Shown here in pieces: positions 31,750-37,763 of a stretch of 37,763 nt of DNA (its first letter is position 1; each line of letters opens with the position of its first letter). A program made the translations under genes and the position numbers. The notes beneath the pieces were generated by a model. The model saw nothing but the letters and a program-made list of their open reading frames with translations. It searched no databases and was not told where the DNA came from. The DNA is from a virus, in IMG/VR virus record IMGVR_UViG_3300032331_002003, positions 1 through 37,763 of that record; one strand, given 5' to 3'.

Positions 31750-32501
31750 TTTCTGATGGCGATAAGATTGCTGTTTGGTTTTCCTGTGGCGCTGCCAGTG
31801 CTGTCGCTGCCAAATTAACGCTAGAGAAGTACGGAGATCGGTGTAGCGTATCTGTTCTGAATAGCCCGGTTGCCGAGGAAGATGAGGATAATCGGCGCTT
31901 TCTTTCTGATGTGGAGAAATGGTTGGGCGTTGAGATTGGCATCGTCAGGGCAAAGAAATATCCGTCATGTTCTGCTGTTGAGGTTTGGAATGACCGGAAA
32001 TTTATGAGCGGTAATGCTGGTGCTCCGTGTACCTTGGAGCTGAAGAAGAAGGCGCGTCAGGAATGGGAGAGGCAGAATCAAGTTGACTGGCACGTTCTTG
32101 GTTTTACCTTTGACGAGATCAGGCGGCATGAGAGGTTTGTTTTAACTGAGAGGGATAATGTTATTCCTGTGCTTATAGATGAGCGCGTAACGAAGGACAT
32201 GTGCTACGACTATTTGCGTAAGGTAGGGATTGAGTTGCCAAGGATTTATAGTCTTGGGTATCCGAATGCGAATTGCATTGGCTGTGTTAAAGCGACATCC
32301 GCAACGTATTGGAGCCATGTTAAGTCTGTGCATCCAGATGTGTTTAGAGATCGTGCCGAGCAATCGCGTCGCATTGGAGCGAAGCTAGTGCGGCACAAGG
32401 GTAAGCGGATGTTCTTGGATGAGCTGCCAGATGGGGCTTTAGGCAGACCGATGAAGAACATGGATTTTGAGTGCGGGTTGTTCTGCGAGGAAAAGATCTA
32501 G
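31746..32501 (+). CDS. PAPS-reductase-like (PP-loop) protein
   Basis: The 251-residue protein begins with an adenine-nucleotide alpha-hydrolase fold: AVWFSCGAASAVAAKL (residues 9-24), a PP-loop variant. Cysteines cluster as APC95, CIGC (177-180) and CGLFC (243-247), enough for an iron-sulfur or zinc site. Related phage and defence proteins (DndC-like, PAPS reductase-like) transfer sulfur or modify nucleic acid. Whether this one acts on sulfate, tRNA or DNA is not visible. Its start overlaps the recombinase stop (ATGA), so it belongs to the same transcript. Confidence 0.78.
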   Translation: MISDGDKIAVWFSCGAASAVAAKLTLEKYGDRCSVSVLNSPVAEEDEDNRRFLSDVEKWLGVEIGIVRAKKYPSCSAVEVWNDRKFMSGNAGAPCTLELKKKARQEWERQNQVDWHVLGFTFDEIRRHERFVLTERDNVIPVLIDERVTKDMCYDYLRKVGIELPRIYSLGYPNANCIGCVKATSATYWSHVKSVHPDVFRDRAEQSRRIGAKLVRHKGKRMFLDELPDGALGRPMKNMDFECGLFCEEKI

Positions 32502-32514
32502 GGGAGATGTGATG

Positions 32515-32748
32515 ATGGATATTGTTGAACGGTTAGGTGAATTACGTTTGGGTGATAAAGAATATGATGTTGTTGTTGACGCAATAGACGAGATTGAGTT
32601 GCTCCGTAAGGAGCGTGATGGGTTGCGGAAAGTCAATGTCATGCAAGCAGGATGGCTACATGAAGCGCAACAAGAGCATAAAAAGTTCAAAGATTATGTT
32701 CGCCAGTTATTGAGTGTTGAAAGCGCCGCGCTGAAGGATGGTGAGTGA
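32515..32748 (+). CDS. Small coiled-coil protein of the MDIVERL group, copy 1
   Basis: ATG 32515 lies eight bases after GGGGAG. The 77-residue protein begins MDIVERLGEL, is helical and charged with AIDEIELLRKERDGL, and ends AALKDGE. The first 20 coding bases are identical with those of the next gene and the last bases are nearly identical too, so the two arose by duplication. The pattern resembles Ea22-like accessory proteins of phages. Function unknown. Confidence 0.65.
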   Translation: MDIVERLGELRLGDKEYDVVVDAIDEIELLRKERDGLRKVNVMQAGWLHEAQQEHKKFKDYVRQLLSVESAALKDGE

Positions 32749-32966
32749 TGGATATTGTTGAACGGTTGCGTAAACCGGAAAATTTTTTGAATACGGATAG
32801 GACTGATGCTGCCGATGAGATTGAACGGTTGCGAGTAAAATTTTGGGAAATAATCAAACTTAACCCATTCCATAATGCTACTCCGCCAATAGACAAGCAG
32901 TATTACGCTCAAATAATTATAGAAATGATTAATGTAGCAAACGCCGCGCTGAAGGAGGGTGAGTGA
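32748..32966 (+). CDS. Small protein of the MDIVERL group, copy 2
   Basis: ATG 32748 overlaps the preceding stop by one base (TGATG). The 72-residue protein starts MDIVERLRKP, has ADEIERLRVKFWEIIK in the middle and ends AALKEGE, the same ends as copy 1 around a different centre. The middle part (residues 35-58) is less charged. Function unknown. Confidence 0.65.
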   Translation: MDIVERLRKPENFLNTDRTDAADEIERLRVKFWEIIKLNPFHNATPPIDKQYYAQIIIEMINVANAALKEGE

Positions 32967-33166
32967 TGGTTGGCTTTGACTCGAAGCGTAAGATGGCGGC
33001 TTTACGGCATTGCGATGATGAGACGATGGCGCACATTGTAGATCTGCGTAAGAGGTTGGCTTCTGCTGAGACGCAGCGGGATAACTCTCTCGATGTTGTG
33101 ATGGACCTACGCCGCGAGAACGCAAAGCTGATCCGCATTGTGCAAGAAGTGACGAGGGAACAGTAA
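32966..33166 (+). CDS. Small coiled-coil protein
   Basis: The 66-residue protein is a long charged helix: HIVDLRKRLASAETQRDNSL and VVMDLRRENAKLIRIVQEVT show heptad-like spacing. The start (ATG 32966) overlaps the previous stop in the same TGATG arrangement as the two genes before. No family recognised. Confidence 0.6.
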   Translation: MVGFDSKRKMAALRHCDDETMAHIVDLRKRLASAETQRDNSLDVVMDLRRENAKLIRIVQEVTREQ

Positions 33167-33312
33167 TGGGCAAGCACTTGATCATTTCGATGGCGTTGTT
33201 TGATTTTGCTATTGCTGCGTCTTTTGGCATTGAGGGCAAGTATGCGTGGATGGTTATCTTTCTCTGCGCGACTGTCAGCAACATTGCGTCGCTGTGGCTG
33301 TTTGCAGAGTAG
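33166..33312 (+). CDS. 48-residue membrane protein with two spans
   Basis: The frame starts at ATG 33166, overlapping the preceding stop by one base. It encodes MGKHLIISMALFDFAIAASF, a short polar loop GIEGK and a second hydrophobic run ending SLWLFAE. This looks like a two-span hairpin in the membrane. The next gene begins six bases after its stop. Overlap and spacing support real translation. Function unknown; a small holin-like or superinfection-exclusion role is possible but unsupported. Confidence 0.62.
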   Translation: MGKHLIISMALFDFAIAASFGIEGKYAWMVIFLCATVSNIASLWLFAE

Positions 33313-33317
33313 AGTTA

Positions 33318-33965
33318 GTGAAATCGGTAATCGCCATCTTTCGCCATGATCCTGTCGCGTCGCAGGATTGCGTTGACGGTATGATCGAGGCGTTATCGGG
33401 TGACTTTGCGATTAAGCTGTTCGATGAAAATGACTTGGCACATGATCCGTTACGCGATGCAGATATTGTCGCGTTTCCCGGTGGAATTGGTAATGCGTAT
33501 TACAGATTCTTTGACTGCTTCAAGCGGAGAGAGACGAATGAGATTGCTGATTTCATATCTCGCGGTGGCAAGTATTTGGGTATCTGTATGGGGGCCTACT
33601 GGGCTGGGAGAAATTATTTTGATCTTCTTTCTGGCCTTGAGCCTGTCCAGTATATCAAGAGCACTGCTGCCGACATTAAGCGATCATATCCCACAGTGGC
33701 TCAAGTGAGTTGGGGTACCCGAGATGAGAAAATCTTCTTCTATGATGGGCCTACTTTTGTCGGCGATGGTCGTTGCCAGCATCATGCTCGTTACGCGAAT
33801 GGCTTACCTATGGCAATTATTCAGGGCCGCGTTGGTCTCATTGGTTGCCACCTTGAGTCGCAGCATAAGTGGTACGCGAAACCGTATATGCAGAAGTACT
33901 GGCATGGCGGCGCGCATCATGAATTACTTTTATCTTTTACGAAGAAGCTGATGAGGGCTAAGTGA
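33318..33965 (+). CDS. BPL_N-type class I glutamine amidotransferase-like protein
   Basis: From GTG 33318 the protein has 215 residues. It shows AFPGGIGNAYYRFFDCF at 52-68, then SRGGKYLGICMGAYWAG at 81-97 with the nucleophile elbow cysteine Cys90, and GCHLES (His178, Glu180), the expected triad. This is the arrangement of the biotin-protein-ligase N-terminal (BPL_N) family, related to class I amidotransferases. In phages the substrate is unknown; such enzymes may act with DNA-modification pathways. It lies among small accessory genes between the terminase subunits. Confidence 0.8.
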   Translation: MKSVIAIFRHDPVASQDCVDGMIEALSGDFAIKLFDENDLAHDPLRDADIVAFPGGIGNAYYRFFDCFKRRETNEIADFISRGGKYLGICMGAYWAGRNYFDLLSGLEPVQYIKSTAADIKRSYPTVAQVSWGTRDEKIFFYDGPTFVGDGRCQHHARYANGLPMAIIQGRVGLIGCHLESQHKWYAKPYMQKYWHGGAHHELLLSFTKKLMRAK

Positions 33966-34183
33966 TGGAGTCAGTTCCATGCGAATATCTGACTAACTCT
34001 GACCTTGGTCCTTGGGTGCGCGAGGAGCAGTGCTACAGAGTTGATGGTAAGATTTACATTGGCGCTCGACCTGAAGCTCGTACTCCAACTCAGACTGAGC
34101 AAGCTAAATGTAAGGACAAGGATCGCAAAACACATACACGATATAGAATTGGAGATGGGGAATGGATTTGCATATTGCCGTAG
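33965..34183 (+). CDS. Unknown small protein
   Basis: The 72-residue protein starts at ATG 33965, overlapping the preceding stop by one base. It has four cysteines, two early and two late (CEYLT, EEQCYRVDGKIYIG, AKCKDKD, WICILP), and is hydrophilic. Disulfide or zinc binding is possible, without a match to a known motif. Confidence 0.6.
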   Translation: MESVPCEYLTNSDLGPWVREEQCYRVDGKIYIGARPEARTPTQTEQAKCKDKDRKTHTRYRIGDGEWICILP

Positions 34184-34193
34184 GGAGACGCAG

Positions 34194-34409
34194 ATGTGGA
34201 AGACTAATCTGAAACCGATTAACGAATGGGATAAGCTCGTCAACAGCCTGAATACCGTGAAGGCTGACGCGATGCTGTCATTCCGATACGGGTGCCCATT
34301 TGACCATAATCCTTTTGAGGTCGGCACTGACCAGCATAAGGCATGGTCTGAGGGATGGGTGATGGGCAAGGAGAAATGGGGAGAGCCACTCAGTGAAAAG
34401 CGAAGCTGA
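34194..34409 (+). CDS. Rmf/CrpP-like small protein
   Basis: From ATG 34194, seven bases after AGGGAG, the protein has 71 residues. The C-terminal half (GCPFDHNPFEVGTDQHKAWS then EGWVMGKEKWG) resembles the ribosome modulation factor/CrpP fold with its CPF and WxxGW elements. Family members bind ribosomes or modify small molecules; here the role is unknown. The match is by pattern only. Confidence 0.5.
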   Translation: MWKTNLKPINEWDKLVNSLNTVKADAMLSFRYGCPFDHNPFEVGTDQHKAWSEGWVMGKEKWGEPLSEKRS

Positions 34410-34602
34410 ACAACTATTGGAGATGCTCGTTCCGTCTTACTTCAAGTTGATCGATCAACTGAGAAAGAGAGAAGAGATCGCGACGATGATGGAGTCAGCC
34501 GGTGAGAGCGATGCTTTCAACATGGCTATCGGTTATACTTACGCGGCTTTCGATCATCTGATGATGTACGCTGAAGAGATAGTGAGTAGGTCTGAGAAAT
34601 GA
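34393..34602 (+). CDS. Small helical protein before the large terminase
   Basis: The 69-residue protein starts at GTG 34393, with GGGGAG nine bases before, inside the end of the previous gene. It is helical (EAEQLLEMLVPSYFKLIDQL; YAAFDHLMMYAEEIVSR). Its end overlaps the terminase start by 4 bases (ATGA). No family recognised. Confidence 0.6.
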   Translation: MKSEAEQLLEMLVPSYFKLIDQLRKREEIATMMESAGESDAFNMAIGYTYAAFDHLMMYAEEIVSRSEK

Positions 34603-36002
34603 GCAAGGCTTCTGCTGACGCTAAAGAGTTCGACGATTTCATTCGGCTGTATCGCAATGATCCGGTCAAGTTTGTCCGCGTCGTGCTGCAAGAGAACCCG
34701 TTAAAGTGGCAAGAGGAACTGTTGCGGAAGATCGCGGCAGGAAAGCGGCGCATCTCTGTGCGCGCGGGTCACGGTGTTGGTAAAAGTACTGTGTGCTCGT
34801 GGGCCATTGTCTGGGTCATGTGTACGCGGTTCCCACAGAAATGCGTAATGACCGCGCCTACAGCGGGGCAGTTGTTCGATGCGTTGTTCTCTGAACTGAA
34901 AGCGCAAGTGAACAAGCTGCCGCCTGTATTGCGCGACTCATTCGATGTGCTGAGTGACCGGATTAGCTTGAAGGCAGCGCCAGAGTCGAGCTTTGCCTCA
35001 GCGCGTACCTCGTCCTCAGAGCGACCAGAAGCCCTCGCCGGTATTCACTCAGAGAATGTGTTGCTGATTGTGGATGAGGCATCCGCTGTGCCAGAGCCCG
35101 TGTTCGAGGCAGCGGCAGGGTCTATGTCTGGTCACAGCGCTTGCACAATTCTCATTGGTAACCCGACGCGTAATAGCGGCTTGTTTTACCGGACGCACCA
35201 TGAGCTGTCATCTGACTGGGACACGATGCACGTCTCGTGTCTCGATATTCCATTGGTGTCGAAGGACTTCGTTGAGCAAATCAAGGCAACCTATGGCGAG
35301 GGCAGCAATGCGTTTCGTATTCGCGTACTGGGAGAATTTGCTGTTGCTGATAATGATACTCTTATTGCGGCAGAGCTAGTTGATACGGCGATGGGGCGGG
35401 ATGTGCCGGTCGATGTGTCAGACGGGATGATCTACGGGTTAGACGTTGCGCGGTTTGGCACCGACAGATCTGCTCTTTGCAAGCGGAAAGGCAATGTCGT
35501 GATGGAGGTCAAGTCATGGGGTGGGCTTGATCTGATGCAGTTGGTCGGTGCTGTGGTGAATGAGGCGCGCACAGATAATCCGGTTGAGATCTGCGTGGAC
35601 ACCATTGGTCTTGGTTCCGGTGTAGCCGATAGGTTACGGGAGATGGGGTACAATGTCAGGGATGTGAACGTCGCTGAATCTTCAGCCATGAACCCTAATG
35701 CTAATAAGCTCAGGGATGAACTGTGGCTTGCGGTGAAGGATTGGCTCGCTACTCGAACTGTGCGTATCCCGAATGACCAGACGTTGCGCCATGAGTTAGT
35801 CGCGCCCCGGTATAACTTTTCCTCGTCCGGTAAGATTGTGGTAGAGTCCAAGGACGCGATGAAGAAACGCGGGATGCGGTCGCCTGACTTGGCTGACGCG
35901 GTTTGCTTGACTTTCGCCGGTAATGCGGCGCTAGTCGGTGGACGTGGCACACCTTGGGTAAGGGGAAAACCGCTCAAGAGGAAGATTTCCGGTATCGTAT
36001 GA
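34599..36002 (+). CDS. Large terminase subunit
   Basis: The 467-residue protein has both motor and nuclease parts. Walker A is RAGHGVGKST (55-64) and Walker B LLIVDEAS (155-162, Asp159 and Glu160), followed by the coupling motif IGNPTRNSG (186-194). The RNase H-like nuclease carries Asp282 (GLDVAR), Asp334 (CVDTIGLG) and Asp430/Asp433 (RSPDLADA). It packages DNA into the procapsid and cuts it. The size and motifs fit headful-type terminases of P22-like or related podoviruses. Confidence 0.93.
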   Translation: MSKASADAKEFDDFIRLYRNDPVKFVRVVLQENPLKWQEELLRKIAAGKRRISVRAGHGVGKSTVCSWAIVWVMCTRFPQKCVMTAPTAGQLFDALFSELKAQVNKLPPVLRDSFDVLSDRISLKAAPESSFASARTSSSERPEALAGIHSENVLLIVDEASAVPEPVFEAAAGSMSGHSACTILIGNPTRNSGLFYRTHHELSSDWDTMHVSCLDIPLVSKDFVEQIKATYGEGSNAFRIRVLGEFAVADNDTLIAAELVDTAMGRDVPVDVSDGMIYGLDVARFGTDRSALCKRKGNVVMEVKSWGGLDLMQLVGAVVNEARTDNPVEICVDTIGLGSGVADRLREMGYNVRDVNVAESSAMNPNANKLRDELWLAVKDWLATRTVRIPNDQTLRHELVAPRYNFSSSGKIVVESKDAMKKRGMRSPDLADAVCLTFAGNAALVGGRGTPWVRGKPLKRKISGIV

Positions 36003-36012
36003 GGGGTTTACT

Positions 36013-36792
36013 ATGGCTAACATCGCAGACAATTTCTCAATTTCCCAGAACAAGCGCACTGAGCCTTTTAACTTACAGGTAGCGCGCGGACAGATCGCAC
36101 AGCACCAGTCAGTAGTCGTGTTTGGGTATAACTCTGACGTTGACACATCTGTTGAGACAGTTTGGCCTTATGGCGGGATTCTCACGTTTCCGTCTGCCGC
36201 ATTACAGATGAAGGTGTCATCTGACAGCGCAAACGATACGGCTGCCGGTACAGGTGCACGTACTGTGTATATCGAAGGGCTTGACGCAAACCATGCTGTT
36301 ATTTCTGAGACAGTGACGCTCAATGGGCAGACAGCGGTGCTTACGACTCAGTCTTTTCTGCACGTTAATAATTTCTACGTTGCCACTGCTGGCTCAGGTA
36401 AAAGCGCAGCAGGTAGCATCTATATCGGGACTGGCACAGTGACAGCGGGTGTTCCAACAACTGTGTATGACGTGATCCTACTTGACTACAATGCTCGTAT
36501 AACTGGCAGCTATACTGTTCCTGCTGGCTATACGGCGTATCTTGAACAAGGTTTGTTTTCTGCTGGTCAGGTGTCTGGTTCTAACGCTGTAACCGGTCGA
36601 TTGGTGACGAGAGGACAAGACGATATCCGTCGCACTGCTGCTATCGTTACATTGAACAATGGAGCGGCTGACTATGCGTTTGAGTATCCTGTTTCTATCC
36701 CTGAAAAGACTACGATTGAAGCACAAGCTGTTGGCGCTGCCGCGAACAATGCCTGCTCCAGCATGTTTATCCTTGTCCTTGTGAAGAACTGA
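36013..36792 (+). CDS. Structural protein (putative), beta-rich
   Basis: The 259-residue protein is Gly/Thr/Ala/Val-rich with little charge. It shows a beta pattern throughout (TVETVWPYGG-like segments, YIEGLDANHAVISETVTLNG) and ends VPIPEKTTIEAQAVGA-type loop and a hydrophobic strand IFLVLVKN-like. Position between terminase and portal and the composition point to a virion surface or head protein such as a decoration protein. No family can be named with certainty. Confidence 0.6.
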   Translation: MANIADNFSISQNKRTEPFNLQVARGQIAQHQSVVVFGYNSDVDTSVETVWPYGGILTFPSAALQMKVSSDSANDTAAGTGARTVYIEGLDANHAVISETVTLNGQTAVLTTQSFLHVNNFYVATAGSGKSAAGSIYIGTGTVTAGVPTTVYDVILLDYNARITGSYTVPAGYTAYLEQGLFSAGQVSGSNAVTGRLVTRGQDDIRRTAAIVTLNNGAADYAFEYPVSIPEKTTIEAQAVGAAANNACSSMFILVLVKN

Positions 36793-36800
36793 GGCGCGTA

Positions 36801-37100
36801 ATGGCTAAAACACCTGCGTGGCAGCGTAAGGAAGGCAAGAACCCAGCCGGGGGGTTAAACGCCAAGGGGCGCGCGTCAGCTAAGGCTGAAGGCATGAACT
36901 TGAAGGCACCGGTAAAGTCAGGCGATAATCCCCGTCGTGCTTCGTTTCTGGCGCGTATGGGGAACATGCCGGGACCAGAGAAAGATGATAAAGGTAAGCC
37001 GACGCGGTTGCTCCTGTCCTTGAAGGCATGGGGTGCTTCGTCAAAGGAAGACGCGCGGAAGAAGGCTAAGGCTATCTCTGCAAGAAACAAGGGTAAGTAA
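36801..37100 (+). CDS. DUF6321 basic protein
   Basis: The 99-residue protein is a clear match to the DUF6321 pattern: PAWQRKEGKNPAGGLNAKGR at 5-24, NPRRASFLARMGNMPGPEKD further on and a Lys-rich end. It is strongly basic. Proteins of this family occur in podoviruses near portal genes; the function is unknown. DNA or RNA contact is suggested by charge. Confidence 0.82.
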   Translation: MAKTPAWQRKEGKNPAGGLNAKGRASAKAEGMNLKAPVKSGDNPRRASFLARMGNMPGPEKDDKGKPTRLLLSLKAWGASSKEDARKKAKAISARNKGK

Positions 37101-37562
37101 ATGGTTGAAGCATGTCCGGTCGCTACGAACGATATTACGGTGAACTTACAGAATCGCGGTAAGGCTATCGACAAGGCCCACTACGGCCCGATGGACCCGA
37201 ATCAGCCGAATGACCGTTACTGGGCTATGAAGGCCAAGATGTGGGACGTATCACCGGATGAGGCGAAGTCTCAGCGTTGCGGTAACTGCGCCGCTTTTAG
37301 CCAGACCTCTCACATGATGGGCTGCATCGAGAAGGGATTAGAGGGCAAGGATGCACGTGCACAAGATGCGATGGATGTTGTCGATGCTGGTGATCTCGGT
37401 TTCTGTGAAATCTTTGACTTTAAGTGCGCGGCAGCTCGGACATGCGATGCGTGGATTGTTGGCGGCCCTATTACCGACGAGACAGAGCAGGATTCAGAGT
37501 CCGAGGACGAGTACAGTTCTATGGATGAGGAAGAAGATATGTCTGAGGGTGAGGTAGACTAA
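37101..37562 (+). CDS. Cys-rich protein with acidic tail (possible Fe-S/HiPIP-like)
   Basis: The 153-residue protein has six cysteines in the array CGNC (60-63), GC (75), FCEIFDFKC (102-109) and TCDAW (114-118). The spacing is reminiscent of high-potential iron-sulfur-like phage proteins. The last 25 residues are almost all Asp, Glu and Ser. Its stop meets the GTG start of the glycosyltransferase gene with no gap. Role unknown. Confidence 0.65.
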   Translation: MVEACPVATNDITVNLQNRGKAIDKAHYGPMDPNQPNDRYWAMKAKMWDVSPDEAKSQRCGNCAAFSQTSHMMGCIEKGLEGKDARAQDAMDVVDAGDLGFCEIFDFKCAAARTCDAWIVGGPITDETEQDSESEDEYSSMDEEEDMSEGEVD

Positions 37563-37763
37563 GTGAATTTGGCAATCTGTATACCGGCTAGGGACGAGGT
37601 CCACTCCGGTTTTGCGAAGGATCTCGCTGTGCTTTCCGCGAAGTGGTATGCCAGCGTTCCTGCTGGTATTCGCTTCGACATTCACATGGTCAGCGGTACT
37701 CTGATTGCTGATCAGCGGATGAAGTTGGTCCGCATGGCCTTGGAAGGCGGTGCTGACTACATC
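37563..37763 (+). CDS. Glycosyltransferase family 2-like protein, 5' part (joins to 1-543)
   Basis: GTG 37563 begins directly after the previous stop. The 26 codons to 37640 plus the 181 codons from base 1 form the complete gene; the part from 37641 on repeats bases 1-123. The N-terminal segment LAICIPARDEVHSGFAKDL is the first strand and loop of the nucleotide-binding half. See the 1-543 entry for the rest. Confidence 0.8.
   Translation, partial: MNLAICIPARDEVHSGFAKDLAVLSAKWYASVPAGIRFDIHMVSGTLIADQRMKLVRMALEGGADYI
37641..37763. repeat. Terminal direct repeat, right copy (circle junction)
   Basis: Identical with 1-123. It shows that the sequence closes on itself, with unique length 37,640 bp. 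Confidence 0.95.

Noticed and set aside
1-37763. tRNA genes, rRNA genes and CRISPR arrays
   Set aside because: Reading both strands I saw no cloverleaf with a convincing T-arm and no regularly spaced repeats; a covariance search would be needed to exclude a tRNA fully.

Overview
The window is a complete tailed-phage genome in linearised circular form. Bases 1-123 recur exactly at 37641-37763, so the unique length is 37,640 bp, and one gene (a small glycosyltransferase-like protein) starts at 37563 and continues from base 1. The virion genes (large terminase, portal, scaffold, SU10/DUF5309-type major capsid protein, adaptor, tail fibres, a possible P22 gp10-like nozzle and a set of ejection proteins) with no tail-tube or tape-measure gene indicate a podovirus of the SU10/P22-like lineages. 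The host cannot be read directly. The GTA-type three-helix holin, GH108 muramidase, Shine-Dalgarno sites and sigma70-like promoters fit a Gram-negative proteobacterium, perhaps an alphaproteobacterium (inference). No integrase or lysogeny repressor of usual size is visible. The only DNA rearrangement enzyme is a small serine recombinase of the resolvase/invertase type.

Layout. (a) Late plus-strand block, running from about 30.46 kb through the circle junction to 21.43 kb: small terminase, serine recombinase, PAPS-reductase-like protein, several very small proteins, a glutamine-amidotransferase-like protein, large terminase, a structural protein, DUF6321, a Cys-rich protein, glycosyltransferase, DUF6496, methyltransferase, portal, scaffold and capsid, followed by a strong terminator at 5793-5819. 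It continues with the adaptor, five tail-appendage genes, a lysis cassette (11183-12890), the nozzle-like protein, ejection proteins including a lytic transglycosylase and an S74-type protein, and an HNH endonuclease. A strong terminator lies at 21493-21531. (b) Plus-strand replication block, 21.6-28.4 kb: a DnaA domain IV-like protein, a DUF6378-type pyrophosphohydrolase, a RecE/Cas4-like PDDEXK nuclease, a small HTH protein, a RuvC-like resolvase, an SSB-like protein and a primase-helicase. (c) Minus-strand block, 30.31 to 28.79 kb: six small unknown proteins, with a promoter at 30364-30393 and a terminator at 28722-28758. It faces the replication block tail to tail.

How it may work together. 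Replication appears plasmid-like. A primase-helicase fusion, an SSB, a DnaA-type DNA-binding protein, two perfect intergenic DnaA boxes (21536 and 30956), an iteron-like cluster of GCGACA/TGTCGC hexamers around a hairpin (26961-27204) and a resolvase with repeats in front of its gene are all present. RuvC-like and PDDEXK enzymes would process branched DNA and ends before packaging by TerS/TerL. Virion exit uses holin plus muramidase, and entry uses a virion transglycosylase and membrane-active ejection proteins. The points most worth following are the DnaA-like protein with its boxes, the candidate origin in the GCGACA cluster, the duplicated hairpin/leader module in the minus-strand operon, and the accessory cassette that separates TerS from TerL.
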